From the IMG/VR virus record IMGVR_UViG_3300045971_000409, positions 1 through 64,000 of that record: DNA of 64,000 nucleotides; one strand, written 5' to 3'. The notes beneath the pieces were generated by a model that saw only the letters and a list, made by a program, of their open reading frames with translations, had not been told where the DNA came from and searched no databases. The DNA comes from a virus. Of the stretch, positions 36,869 to 44,865 are shown one piece after another (positions within the stretch are counted from its first letter, which is position 1; every line of letters starts with the position of its first letter). The position numbers and the translations under genes were made by a program.

Positions 36869-37830
36869 TGTTACTCCCGGCAGTAGAGCATCTGCTCTCT
36901 ATCCTCGGGGTTAAGGACCACGGCTTACGTCCTGGCTGGGTGACCTTCTCGTGTCCGTTTGCCTTCTGGACTCACGCGGGCAGTACGGATAGTAGTCCTT
37001 CCTTCGGCATATCCTTTGAGGCCAACAGTCGAGCACACTGTTTCTCGTGCCCCGAGACTGGCAGTGCCTTGGGTATGGTCATGCGTTTGGTTGAGTGGCA
37101 GAAGAAACAGCCCAATCCGCGGTATACCAATGAGCAACTCAAAGAGGCGGTAGAATTCGTGTCCCAAGAGGAGCCGGAGGATTCTACCTCTGAATTCGAT
37201 TTCCCGTCCTTCGATTCTCTGCAAGAAATCAATACGGTCAAACCGTTGATACCCTTCCCCGAGGATTGGCTATCATCCTTCCTCTCAGGAGCTAATCATG
37301 TCTATCGAGTCAGTAGAGGCATCTCCCTGGAAACTGCCTACCGTTTCGATATCAGGTATGACACCCTACTCAAGCGACTATGCTTCCCCCTCCGCAGTAT
37401 TACCGGAACCCTCTATGGGATGCAGGGCCGTGATGTTACTGGAAAACAGCAACCCAAGTACCATTTTTACGATTACAAGGGCATCAAGAATCCTGTGGTG
37501 TGGGGTAACGAGCAGCACGTAGACCTGTCAGAGCCACTCATCATCACCGAGGGTTTCCCGGACGCGGCCAAGATAGATACGGCTGGTTTCCGTAACGTGG
37601 TGGCCTGTCTCACGTCTAAATTCAGTCGTCACAAATACGAGCGACTCCAAGATGCCAAGAATATCATTACCTTCTTCGATTATGGTACCGGTGGGGACAC
37701 AGGCAGACTCCTGGTGGAACGCTATTGGAAGCACGCCCACGTCATGCACGTTATACCCGACGAGGAAGAAAAAGACGCGGGCAACATGAGCGTAGAAGCA
37801 ATACAGGAGGTACTACATGGACTCGTCTGA
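36868..37830 (+). CDS. DNA primase (CHC2 zinc-binding and TOPRIM)
   Basis: 320 residues, shorter than bacterial DnaG. The N-terminus has a CHC2-like zinc motif (SCPFAFWTHAG, then HCFSC). The TOPRIM part is visible as IITEGFPDAAKI (catalytic Glu near 231) and FFDYGTGGD (metal-binding acids near 270). It should make RNA primers for lagging-strand synthesis with the nearby helicase. It overlaps the next gene by 14 bases. Confidence 0.85.
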   Translation: MLLPAVEHLLSILGVKDHGLRPGWVTFSCPFAFWTHAGSTDSSPSFGISFEANSRAHCFSCPETGSALGMVMRLVEWQKKQPNPRYTNEQLKEAVEFVSQEEPEDSTSEFDFPSFDSLQEINTVKPLIPFPEDWLSSFLSGANHVYRVSRGISLETAYRFDIRYDTLLKRLCFPLRSITGTLYGMQGRDVTGKQQPKYHFYDYKGIKNPVVWGNEQHVDLSEPLIITEGFPDAAKIDTAGFRNVVACLTSKFSRHKYERLQDAKNIITFFDYGTGGDTGRLLVERYWKHAHVMHVIPDEEEKDAGNMSVEAIQEVLHGLV

Positions 37831-38122
37831 TTGGATACCTGTTACCCAGAAATTCCCCGAGAGTGGTAAAAAAGTAATCGCCTATTACGAAAATGAACTA
37901 GGGAAGCCTCGTCGTATCATGGCGTACTACGCGGCCAAGTACGATGTAGAATCTGACATGGGGGACCAAACCGACGTATACGAGTATTGCGAAGAAAAAG
38001 ACCTGTATTTTTTGGTTCCTGGGTGGTACGAGAATAACGAGTTCGATGAGGTAAATTACGCGGTCACAGCGGAGATAACTCACTGGATGAGTCTACCCCC
38101 ACCGCCCAAAAAAAGAACCTAA
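37817..38122 (+). CDS. DUF551-like protein
   Basis: 101 residues. It matches the DUF551 pattern: DWIPVTQKFPESGKKVIAYY at the start and a closing ITHWMSLPPPP. Such proteins are common in phages and have no known function that I can name. It overlaps the primase gene by 14 bases and ends at a promoter. Confidence 0.75.
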   Translation: MDSSDWIPVTQKFPESGKKVIAYYENELGKPRRIMAYYAAKYDVESDMGDQTDVYEYCEEKDLYFLVPGWYENNEFDEVNYAVTAEITHWMSLPPPPKKRT

Positions 38123-38131
38123 AGATATATC

Positions 38132-38160
38132 TTGACAAAACTTTCAGGCTATATTATACT
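38132..38160 (+). promoter_or_regulatory. Sigma70-like promoter upstream of the ssDNA-binding-protein gene
   Basis: TTGACA (38132-38137), 17 bases, TATACT (38155-38160). Preceded by CCTAAAGATATATC, close to the CCTAAAGAATAAT element of other promoters, and followed by AAACTTTC. Confidence 0.85.
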
Positions 38161-38216
38161 TTTACCATCACCACCCCCCATAGGGGACAAACGCCCATCG
38201 GGCAATGGAGGCCATC

Positions 38217-39002
38217 ATGGCACTAATTAAGACCATCGGTAGTAAGGCAATCACACCAGCAACACCGGCAGAGACCAAGAAGTTCGCACCATCCGCCCCG
38301 CCCACAGGTATCCCCAAGTGGGGAGTAACTGGCAAGGCGGCCCAAGCTAAAATGGCCGAAGAGCAGGCCAAGTTCGACAAGAAGACAGAAGAAATGAAGC
38401 GCATGTGGCGTTTCTGGATGAATGGGGGGGAATCAGGGCAGATCACCTTCCTCGACGGCATGCTGGATGAGTTTGGTGTCCTCCAGGGCCTCACGTTCTA
38501 CGAGCACAATCTCAAACTCAACGGCAAGTGGGGCAACTACTTCATTTGCATCGGGGAGTGGGAGCCCTGCCCGATTTGCGAGGGCGGCGACGAATCTCGA
38601 CTGGTCACGGCTTTCACTATCATCGACCACCGCGAGTACAAGGGCAAAAAGGCTGTCTACAAGGATACCCGCAAGCTCTACGTCTGCAAAAAAGGTACTC
38701 TGGAAATCCTCCAGAAGCGGGCCTCCAAACAAGGAGCCACTGGTCTCGCGGGATGCACGTTCGACCTTACCCGTACCAGTGCTGATGAGGTCAATGTCGG
38801 CAATGATATCGAGTTCGTGGTCAAGCGGTCCAAGGACGAGCTTATCAAAGCCTACCCGTCCCTCAAGGATGAAATGATGCCCGCGGACTACAATGCTGAA
38901 ATCCCGTATCACAACCGGGAAGAATTACTGGCCCTGGGCTTCGGTACCACTGGCCACGTAATCGGCAAAGAGACCTCGGCTCCGGGTAACTACAACTTCT
39001 AA
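38217..39002 (+). CDS. Probable single-stranded DNA-binding protein
   Basis: 261 residues from ATG 38217, six bases after GGAGG. The middle (KRMWRFWMNGGESGQITFLD, GKWGNYFICIG, CPIC, FTIIDHREYKGKK) follows a pattern I associate with phage single-stranded DNA-binding proteins, including a small Cys pair (CPIC) that may bind zinc. The N-terminus is Ala/Pro-rich and flexible. It has its own strong promoter and a structured RNA downstream, which suits a protein needed in large amounts. The SSB role is probable, not certain. Confidence 0.65.
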   Translation: MALIKTIGSKAITPATPAETKKFAPSAPPTGIPKWGVTGKAAQAKMAEEQAKFDKKTEEMKRMWRFWMNGGESGQITFLDGMLDEFGVLQGLTFYEHNLKLNGKWGNYFICIGEWEPCPICEGGDESRLVTAFTIIDHREYKGKKAVYKDTRKLYVCKKGTLEILQKRASKQGATGLAGCTFDLTRTSADEVNVGNDIEFVVKRSKDELIKAYPSLKDEMMPADYNAEIPYHNREELLALGFGTTGHVIGKETSAPGNYNF

Positions 39003-39070
39003 CCGACAAGGCGGGTCTGCTTTTGCAGCCCCCATAGAAGGGGACTTGGCCCCTTGCCCGCCTCGTTGTA
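39003..39070 (+). ncRNA. Candidate three-way-junction RNA element after the ssDNA-binding-protein gene
   Basis: An outer stem, GGCGGG (39010-39015) with CCCGCC (39057-39062), encloses two perfect hairpins: CTGC-TTTT-GCAG (39017-39028) and AAGGGG-ACTTGG-CCCCTT (39038-39055). ACAA before and TTGT after can extend the outer stem past a bulge. No T-run follows, so it is not a normal terminator. It starts one base after the stop codon. It may protect the 3' end of the upstream mRNA or shape expression of the next gene. Confidence 0.55.
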
Positions 39071-39085
39071 TTACATGGAGGTACC

Positions 39086-39307
39086 ATGCTCAACGATACT
39101 TGCGTGCTTTACAAGGTAGGAGATACCCCCTACGTGGGACCGGATGCAGACTCAGGACCGGGCTACCCTATTGGAACTCAGGTGCGGATTATAGAAGTGT
39201 ATCCCGAGGATAACCACTATCAGGTAGAGCCGGTTGACCCCGAGCTTCACCGACTGTACCGACACTGGTACTATGCAGATTATGAACTGCGTACGGAGAT
39301 ACCATGA
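39086..39307 (+). CDS. Small SH3-like protein, unknown
   Basis: 73 residues after ATGGAGGTACC. Rich in strands and aromatic residues (GTQVRIIEVYPEDNHYQVEP, RHWYYADYEL), the composition of small SH3-type barrels. It overlaps the next gene by four bases. Function unknown. Confidence 0.55.
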   Translation: MLNDTCVLYKVGDTPYVGPDADSGPGYPIGTQVRIIEVYPEDNHYQVEPVDPELHRLYRHWYYADYELRTEIP

Positions 39308-39564
39308 TAGAGATTGATCTAAGCAGCGTAGATAAGCCCATCATCAAGGTAGAAGGGGTTGAAGTACAAGATATATGTACTTCTCTCAATCTATCCGTAG
39401 ACGCAAAGACTTTAATGCCTACTGTAAAATTGCAATTAATTGCACCGACCATGAGCCCTATTCATGTAGACCGGTATCAAATTATTTTTGATTTGTCGGG
39501 TACCAGTTTGCAGGTAGCAAAAGCACTTAATACCGCCGTTCGAGAGAGGCTAGGACTTAGTTGA
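39304..39564 (+). CDS. Small unknown protein
   Basis: 86 residues, ATGA overlap with the gene before it. Mostly beta strands, then a helix (LQVAKALNTAVRERLGL). A palindrome copy at 39431-39444 encodes LQLIAP in its middle. No family recognised. Confidence 0.55.
   Translation: MIEIDLSSVDKPIIKVEGVEVQDICTSLNLSVDAKTLMPTVKLQLIAPTMSPIHVDRYQIIFDLSGTSLQVAKALNTAVRERLGLS
39431..39444. repeat. Dispersed palindrome, copy 8 (in coding)
   Basis: TGCAATTAATTGCA inside the 86-residue protein gene, encoding LQLIAP, the same peptide as copy 1. Confidence 0.8.
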
Positions 39565-39565
39565 T

Positions 39566-40078
39566 ATGAATTACTGGGTAACAGCAGACACGCATCTGGG
39601 GCACATGGCCATGATTGAAAAATGTGGCCGTCCCGACGACTTCTCCCGCAGGATTGTAAATAATACCGCGGCTATAGTACAAGAGGGGGACGTGCTCATA
39701 CATCTTGGAGACTTCTGCCTGTATGCGGACGAGTTCTGGAATGAGCAATTCTCCTCCAAGGTACTAGGCAAGCACTGGCTAGTCAGGGGGAATCATGACC
39801 GCAAGACCTCTTCGTGGTATCTCTCTCGGGGGTGGGATTGCGTAGTAGAACGCTTGGATATGTCCCTTTTTGGGGTGGATATAGCCTTCACCCACCGGCC
39901 AGTGTGGCCCCACATGCTTGAGGCGGGCCAACTGAATATCCACGGGCATCACCACAACACTCGGCACCACCCCGAAGATGAAGTTACCTTCCAGCATCGC
40001 TGCATTAATGTTGAGGACAACAACTACGGGCCGATAAATTTACGCAGGGTGATAGAAACCTGGGGGAAGAAATGCTAG
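39566..40078 (+). CDS. Metallophosphoesterase
   Basis: 170 residues with all metal-binding motifs of calcineurin-like phosphoesterases in order: TADTHLGH (Asp-x-His), HLGDFC, VRGNHDRK, FTHRP and NIHGHHHN. Phage members of this size may act on nucleotides, RNA ends or proteins; the substrate cannot be read from sequence. It overlaps the helicase gene by seven bases. Confidence 0.88.
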   Translation: MNYWVTADTHLGHMAMIEKCGRPDDFSRRIVNNTAAIVQEGDVLIHLGDFCLYADEFWNEQFSSKVLGKHWLVRGNHDRKTSSWYLSRGWDCVVERLDMSLFGVDIAFTHRPVWPHMLEAGQLNIHGHHHNTRHHPEDEVTFQHRCINVEDNNYGPINLRRVIETWGKKC

Positions 40079-42339
40079 GGCAACCACTCATGACCGCTGC
40101 GGCGGCAATCTACCCTTACAAGACGGGCATGGAGAAGAAGTACACCCATGTGTCCCGCTACGGTGACCCCTTCGTCACTTACAAGTTGTCGGGGTACGGG
40201 GGCAACGCCTCCATCCACCTGCCACGGGCCATTTGTCCTATCGGCAAACTGGATAAGCGAGTAGTGGGGATACCGGTGTCCTTCCCCAAGGCCAACTTCA
40301 TTCCCCGTAATGAGGACCAGTCTGAGGCCGTAGATTACTGCTCCCAACTGCTACAAGGGGACGAGTCACACATCCTGGAAGCCCCCACGGGATGTCTTGT
40401 GGGTAGTACCGAGATAATTGTAAACAGGGCGGGGAAATCCGTAAGGACTACTCTGGAAGAAGCCTACCGCCACACGCACCCACCAACACCTGTACCTGAG
40501 GGCTATTGTTTTTGTGGGTGCGGAGGAAAGACAACAGTACCCGAGAGAACTAGAAGTCCAAAACGTCCCAAGGGAGTACCCTCTAAGTTTTTATTCAAGC
40601 ATGAGGGTAGAGTTCGTCAATGGAAAAACAGCATGCAGGTACGGTCTTTTTTAGGTACCCATATAGGGCTAAACAAGGCTAATGCGGTAGTACAATCGGG
40701 GGTGAAAGAGGTATACCGCCTTACTCTAGGGGATTGTAATTTTTTGGTGGGAACTAAAGACCACCCCATAATGACTACAGAAGGTTTCGTGCCTCTGGGG
40801 GACCTAACCCCTGACCACATGGTTATGTGTGATCGAGTACGCCCCACAAAGCAGGTAACTAAGGCCCCCAAAGTACGAGACAAGTATATCAATAACATGT
40901 GGAAGCACCCGTTTGCTGTACGCATAAGGACCACAAAAGAGGCCCGAGGGTACACCCGCAGAGTAGCCCTGCACGTAGCGATATTTGAGGCCAGGACCAA
41001 TAAATTGTCACTGGATGATTACATCACCGTATGCAGACTAGGTAAGACGTCCAATCTTGATTTGGTAGACCCTTCGATTTACGTGATACACCATAAGGAT
41101 GGTAACCACAGCAACAATAGTATTGATAATTTGCAAAAGATGTTGAGGGAAGACCACTACAGCCACCATGCTTCACCGCAGAATTTTGGAAATATGGTAC
41201 CTTATTACGTTCCTGTGGAGTCAGTTGTGTATGTGGGTGAGGAAATGACCTACGACATACAGTGCGAGGCCCCTCACCACAATTTTGTAGCCAATGGTAT
41301 TGTAGTACACAATTCCGGCAAGACTTTCATGGGTATGGCCATTGCCGCCAACATGGGGCTCTGTACCCTAGTCGTGGTACCCAAGACTGACCTCGTGGAC
41401 CAGTGGATAGTGGCAGCCAAAGGAGTGCTAGGACTCACCGATTCAGAGATAGGCATTGTCAAAGGGGACAAGTGTTCCTATGAGGGCAAGAAGCTGGTCA
41501 TTGGGTTGGTACACTCTCTGTGCAAAGAGGGTCGTTATCCAGACGCGCTCTACCGTCAATTCGGCCTCATCATCTTCGATGAAGTACACGTTATGGGAGC
41601 AGAAACCTTCTCCGAATTGGTCTGGCTATTCCCTGCCAAGTACCGACTGGGACTGTCGGCTACCCCCTACCGTAAAGATGGACGAGAGAGGCTGTTTACG
41701 GACCACATCGGGCAAGTCCTAGTGCGTATCGAGGGTAATGAATTACCCTTCCGTATTTTCCGCAAAGAGACCGGCTGGAAAGTACCCCGAGTCAAAAAGA
41801 AAAATCCCCAGACGGGAGCCTACGATATCATTCAACTGCCCCACAGTGCTGGAAAGCTCATGCACATTTTCAAGCTCATGGCAGGCAACGAGAAACGTAA
41901 TTCGATCATTGGGGACTTCGTGGCCAAGGCTTATACCGCAGGGAGAAACATTCTGGTAGTATCGGACCTCAAGGAAGATCACCTGGACCGACTCTACGCC
42001 CTCTTCGCCAAGCTCGGAGTGGCTCGTAAGGACATGGGCTACTACGTGGGCACCATGTCTAAGAAAGACTTGGAGATTTCCAAAGCCAAGCAGGTAATAC
42101 TGGCTACGTACGGGATGATTAACTTCGGGACCAATATCCCGTGGCTAGATACTCTAGTAATGGCTACCCCCAGGTCGGACGTAGTACAAATCGTGGGACG
42201 TATTCTGCGGGAATATCCTGACAAATCGGTACCCATAGTCTTCGACCCGGTAGATAGTGATAGTTCAGTAATGGCCAGTTATGCGGCCACTAGAAGAAAA
42301 TGGTACCTCAGCAAAGAAACCACGATAGAAGAGCATTGA
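40072..42339 (+). CDS. Superfamily 2 DNA helicase interrupted by an intein
   Basis: 755 residues as translated. After removal of residues 108-414 the mature protein is about 448 residues. The join gives APTG+SGKT, a complete Walker A (motif I). Later motifs are FDEVH (motif II, near 500), GLSATPYRKD (motif III), and VGRILRE (motif VI). The pattern is that of RAD25/UvsW-like or RecG-like DNA-unwinding enzymes used in replication and recombination. AGAAATG marks the start, overlapping the phosphoesterase gene. Without splicing the ATP site would be broken. Confidence 0.88.
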   Translation: MLGQPLMTAAAAIYPYKTGMEKKYTHVSRYGDPFVTYKLSGYGGNASIHLPRAICPIGKLDKRVVGIPVSFPKANFIPRNEDQSEAVDYCSQLLQGDESHILEAPTGCLVGSTEIIVNRAGKSVRTTLEEAYRHTHPPTPVPEGYCFCGCGGKTTVPERTRSPKRPKGVPSKFLFKHEGRVRQWKNSMQVRSFLGTHIGLNKANAVVQSGVKEVYRLTLGDCNFLVGTKDHPIMTTEGFVPLGDLTPDHMVMCDRVRPTKQVTKAPKVRDKYINNMWKHPFAVRIRTTKEARGYTRRVALHVAIFEARTNKLSLDDYITVCRLGKTSNLDLVDPSIYVIHHKDGNHSNNSIDNLQKMLREDHYSHHASPQNFGNMVPYYVPVESVVYVGEEMTYDIQCEAPHHNFVANGIVVHNSGKTFMGMAIAANMGLCTLVVVPKTDLVDQWIVAAKGVLGLTDSEIGIVKGDKCSYEGKKLVIGLVHSLCKEGRYPDALYRQFGLIIFDEVHVMGAETFSELVWLFPAKYRLGLSATPYRKDGRERLFTDHIGQVLVRIEGNELPFRIFRKETGWKVPRVKKKNPQTGAYDIIQLPHSAGKLMHIFKLMAGNEKRNSIIGDFVAKAYTAGRNILVVSDLKEDHLDRLYALFAKLGVARKDMGYYVGTMSKKDLEISKAKQVILATYGMINFGTNIPWLDTLVMATPRSDVVQIVGRILREYPDKSVPIVFDPVDSDSSVMASYAATRRKWYLSKETTIEEH
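40393..41313 (+). other. Intein with HNH homing endonuclease (residues 108-414)
   Basis: The element starts with Cys (CLVGSTEII, block A), carries block B (VGTKDHPIMT, with the Thr-x-x-His pair), and ends with a block F and G of YDIQCEAPHHNFVANG and VVHN. The next residue is Ser, so all splicing residues (Cys1, penultimate His, Asn, +1 Ser) are present. A central HNH-type segment (IHHKDGNHSNNSIDNL) indicates a homing endonuclease. Length is 307 residues. It sits exactly in the Walker A loop, a typical intein site. Confidence 0.92.
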
Positions 42340-42364
42340 CAAAACTGTCAACACTAGGTACACT
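42336..42364 (+). promoter_or_regulatory. Sigma70-like promoter upstream of a DNA-binding protein gene
   Basis: TTGACA (42336-42341), 17 bases, TACACT (42359-42364), a weaker -10. It overlaps the 3' end of the helicase gene. Confidence 0.75.
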
Positions 42365-42392
42365 CCGGGTATCTATTTTCAAGGAGGACAAT

Positions 42393-42839
42393 ATGCAAGA
42401 TAGAAACGCCTCATGGAGTGCCTGGTATAAGAAAAATTCGCAAAAGTATAACGCCCAGCGTAAAGCTCGATACCACACGGACCCTGAGTACCGGGAGAAG
42501 ATTCAAACCATAGCCCGAGAAAGTAAACGAGTACGGACGGCCAAACTAGAAGGCTCAGTCTTTCGAGTATGGGATGGTAAGCGTATCCTTGTCCACCGTA
42601 TAGGGGCTATTGCCGTGGCGGCCGGAGTAAATGTAGACTTCATTCGTCGCTTGGAGGAGAATGGTACCATCCCCAAACCTTCGTTCTCTGGCACCCAACG
42701 AGTGTACACGCAGTCTCAGGCTGATCTGATTCGCACGCTGGCTTACAAGTTGAAAACCACTTCGTCTCGCAAACTGTTTGCGAGCATTTGCTCCCAAGAG
42801 AGCATCAAAATCAAGGCCCAATGGCTTAAAGAAATTTGA
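42393..42839 (+). CDS. MerR-like or excisionase-like DNA-binding protein
   Basis: 148 residues from ATG 42393 after AAGGAGGA; the longer frame from 42300 would start upstream of the promoter. The N-terminus is basic (NAQRKARYHTDPEYREKIQ). Residues of about 60-125 (RIGAIAVAAGVNVDFIRRLE, then a wing-like PSFSGTQRVYTQSQADLI) fit a winged HTH of MerR/HTH_17 type. With its own promoter, it is a candidate regulator of phage transcription or of the dispersed palindromes; this is inferred. Confidence 0.65.
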   Translation: MQDRNASWSAWYKKNSQKYNAQRKARYHTDPEYREKIQTIARESKRVRTAKLEGSVFRVWDGKRILVHRIGAIAVAAGVNVDFIRRLEENGTIPKPSFSGTQRVYTQSQADLIRTLAYKLKTTSSRKLFASICSQESIKIKAQWLKEI

Positions 42840-42864
42840 GCCCAACCCAGAGGAGGACATTGTT

Positions 42865-43224
42865 ATGGCAATCGTAAAAGGCGCAGCAAAACCGGTAGCG
42901 GCCCCACCCGTAGCGAACATCGAAACGGCCCAGGCCAAGGTAAACACCACCGTTGTGGAGAAATCCGGGGCCGTGGAAACCAGTGTCACGGAAGCAAATG
43001 AGCCCGTGGGGGACGTAATTGTCTCTGCGGAACCCATGGCCAATGTCGGCATCGGTCTGTCTGTAACCCGTAATCTCGGGGACTACAACTCCATCAAGAT
43101 GTCGGTGGATATCCACATCCCCTGCGCGGCCACCGAAGAGGGCATCCAGGAAGCCTACGAAGTCGGCAAGGCTTTCGTGGAAGACAAACTGAATGGTCTC
43201 ATTGTCGAGAACTGCGGCGAGTAG
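42865..43224 (+). CDS. Unknown protein upstream of recA
   Basis: 119 residues from ATG 42865 after AGAGGAGG. The first 50 residues are Ala/Val/Pro-rich and probably flexible; the C-terminal 60 are ordered (VTRNLGDYNSIKMSVDIHIP, then a helix). I recall a similar C-terminal pattern in small phage proteins near replication genes. The opening MAIVKG is shared with the gene at 61508. Function unknown. Confidence 0.6.
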   Translation: MAIVKGAAKPVAAPPVANIETAQAKVNTTVVEKSGAVETSVTEANEPVGDVIVSAEPMANVGIGLSVTRNLGDYNSIKMSVDIHIPCAATEEGIQEAYEVGKAFVEDKLNGLIVENCGE

Positions 43225-43234
43225 GGTAAGGTAG

Positions 43235-43388
43235 CTGGCTTAGAACGACGATGCCAGTACCCCAGGGGGGCAGTCATTGAGGGGCATTGATAGGACGTGT
43301 TATATAGGACAGTCGGGGGCTGCGCTCCTGCACACAAAGGTTCGAGTCCTTTAGCCCGTGTAGATGTAGTGACCTGAGCTGCCCCCCT
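43235..43388 (+). ncRNA. Candidate structured RNA with tRNA-like domain upstream of recA
   Basis: A hairpin CTGGC/GCCAG (43235-43257) is followed by a 10-base stem, AGGGGGGCAG (43264-43273) with CTGCCCCCCT (43379-43388), that encloses about 105 bases. Inside is a textbook T-arm, AAAGG-TTCGAGT-CCTTT (43336-43352), an acceptor-like pairing ACGTGTT (43295-43301) with AGCCCGT (43353-43359; one mismatch, one wobble) and an anticodon-like stem CGGGG/TCCTG with a seven-base loop. No open frame with a start occupies the 200-base gap. A canonical D-arm is missing. Confidence 0.45.
43295..43359 (+). tRNA. Degenerate or non-canonical tRNA-like fold, possible TGC anticodon
   Basis: Acceptor (6 of 7 pairs), anticodon arm (43314-43330, loop GCTGCGC, so TGC at positions 34-36), a five-base variable loop and a perfect T-arm can be drawn, total about 65 bases. 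Only 12 bases remain for the D-arm, position 33 is C instead of T, and no CCA is encoded. It is either a decayed tRNA-Ala, a D-armless form or a tRNA mimic. A functional tRNA is unlikely. Confidence 0.3.
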
Positions 43389-43393
43389 TTATT

Positions 43394-43407
43394 TGCAATT
43401 AATTGCA
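43394..43407. repeat. Dispersed palindrome, copy 9 (intergenic)
   Basis: TGCAATTAATTGCA, six bases after the 10-base stem of the RNA element and 17 bases before the recA start codon. Confidence 0.8.
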
Positions 43408-43424
43408 CACACCAGAGGTGACGT

Positions 43425-44504
43425 ATGGCAGTTCTCGCAGTAGAGCAACCCAAGAAGGCCAAGGAATTCAAAGCAGATGAACTTATCAAGTCCTTCACCA
43501 AGAACATGGGGAAGGGCATCGTTTCTCTCGGCGGGCATCTGGTAGATATTGAGCGTCTACCCACCGGAGTATTCCCTTTCGATCTGGCTTCGGGTGGGGG
43601 CTTCCCTCTCGGCAAAATAGCCATTGTTTACGGACCCGAATCCAGCGGTAAGACCAACCTTCTACTCAGGGCTATGGCCATGTTCCAGTTCATCGCCCCC
43701 CACCTATCTATCGTATTCGTTGACCTGGAGCATGCCTGGGACCCGGTGTGGGCTGTTCTCATGGGGGTAGATGCCTCCAAGATTATTGTCATTCGCCCCG
43801 AGTATGCAGAACAAGCTGTGGATATCGTGGAAGGATTCATGCAGGCCGTGGATATTGGTCTGGTGGTTGTGGATTCTATCTCCGCATTCATCACGGAAAA
43901 TGAATCAGCCTCGTCGGCGGAAAAAGCCATAGTCGGGGGTTCTGCGGGGGTAGTTGGTAAGCTCCTGCGGAAAACAGTTGCCGTACAGAGTCGCATGGCT
44001 ATACTGGAACGATACCCCACCCTTCTCTGCACCAGTCAGACCCGCATGAAAATTGGGGTACTTCATGGTGACCCGGAAACCATGACTGGTGGACAGGCCC
44101 CCAAGTTCTACTCCTCCATGACTACTCGCTTGTATGGTAAGAACATCGTGGAAAAAGCTATCAACCCGAATCTCCCTGCCTACAAAGAGACCAGCATCAT
44201 CATCAAGAAATGGAAAGTACCTATCGTGGCTACGGCTGCATCGTACCAGATGAACATGATACCATGCCCCTCCGGTCCTGTCGGCTTTGTGGATGATTGG
44301 GCCACAGTCCAAACCTACGCCAAGAACTATGGTATCTTCGCCAAGGCAGATAAAGGGCCAGGATGGAAAGTAGGCACCACCCTATTCCCCACACTGGATG
44401 CTATACGCTCCCAAATGGACCTGGACCCTCACTATCGCAATGCCATTCGAGAAGAGATTTGCTCATTGGCACTGCAAGACCACACAGTAGCCCCCCAATC
44501 CTGA
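43425..44504 (+). CDS. recA: RecA/UvsX-type recombinase
   Basis: 359 residues. Walker A GPESSGKT near 70, the Glu-containing VFVDLEHAWDP, Walker B LVVVDSISAF, and a C-terminal core with SQTRMKIG correspond to RecA motifs. It catalyses strand pairing and exchange for recombination-dependent replication or repair. It is the first of three recombination genes (RecA, resolvase-like, Cas4-like) joined by ATGA or two-base spacing. Phage RecA proteins are diverse; the strand-exchange role is likely, the subfamily uncertain. Confidence 0.88.
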   Translation: MAVLAVEQPKKAKEFKADELIKSFTKNMGKGIVSLGGHLVDIERLPTGVFPFDLASGGGFPLGKIAIVYGPESSGKTNLLLRAMAMFQFIAPHLSIVFVDLEHAWDPVWAVLMGVDASKIIVIRPEYAEQAVDIVEGFMQAVDIGLVVVDSISAFITENESASSAEKAIVGGSAGVVGKLLRKTVAVQSRMAILERYPTLLCTSQTRMKIGVLHGDPETMTGGQAPKFYSSMTTRLYGKNIVEKAINPNLPAYKETSIIIKKWKVPIVATAASYQMNMIPCPSGPVGFVDDWATVQTYAKNYGIFAKADKGPGWKVGTTLFPTLDAIRSQMDLDPHYRNAIREEICSLALQDHTVAPQS

Positions 44505-44863
44505 TGGCCAGGGACCATACAGCCAAGTTTTTTGGTGGGACGGGGCAACACGAACACGGCCAACGCTCAGAGAAGAGACTGGCCAAATCCTTTCAAGCCC
44601 GGCTTACCCCCGCCTCGGGGGCTCTGTCTGGGGCCAAGAGCGATTTCGTGTTGCCCTCGTTTCGTTTCGAGGCCAAGTCAACCGTCAACAACAGCTTCTC
44701 CGTAAAGCTCGAAGTACTGGAAAAGATTACGCGGGAAGCAATGGAGACCAATCGGGAGCCGGTAGTAACCGTATCCTTTGTCACAGGCAATGGACAACCC
44801 AGACTATTCGGTGACTGGGTACTCATCCCTCAACACGTCTTCCGAGAACTCACCGAGGAGTAA
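44504..44863 (+). CDS. Putative Holliday junction resolvase-like nuclease
   Basis: 119 residues starting at ATG 44504 (TGATG overlap with recA). The sequence EKRLAKSFQARLTPASGALSG, followed by KSDF and FRFEAKST, has the E-(G)-D-ExK layout of Hjc/archaeal-type resolvases and related restriction-fold nucleases. It lies between a recombinase and a Cas4-like exonuclease, so junction cleavage is plausible. A second resolvase candidate of a different fold is at 59275. Confidence 0.6.
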   Translation: MARDHTAKFFGGTGQHEHGQRSEKRLAKSFQARLTPASGALSGAKSDFVLPSFRFEAKSTVNNSFSVKLEVLEKITREAMETNREPVVTVSFVTGNGQPRLFGDWVLIPQHVFRELTEE

Positions 44864-44865
44864 GC

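Noticed and set aside
43295-43359. Functional alanine tRNA
   Set aside because: D-arm is absent, position 33 is C, and the acceptor has a mismatch. Kept only as a tRNA-like element at low confidence.
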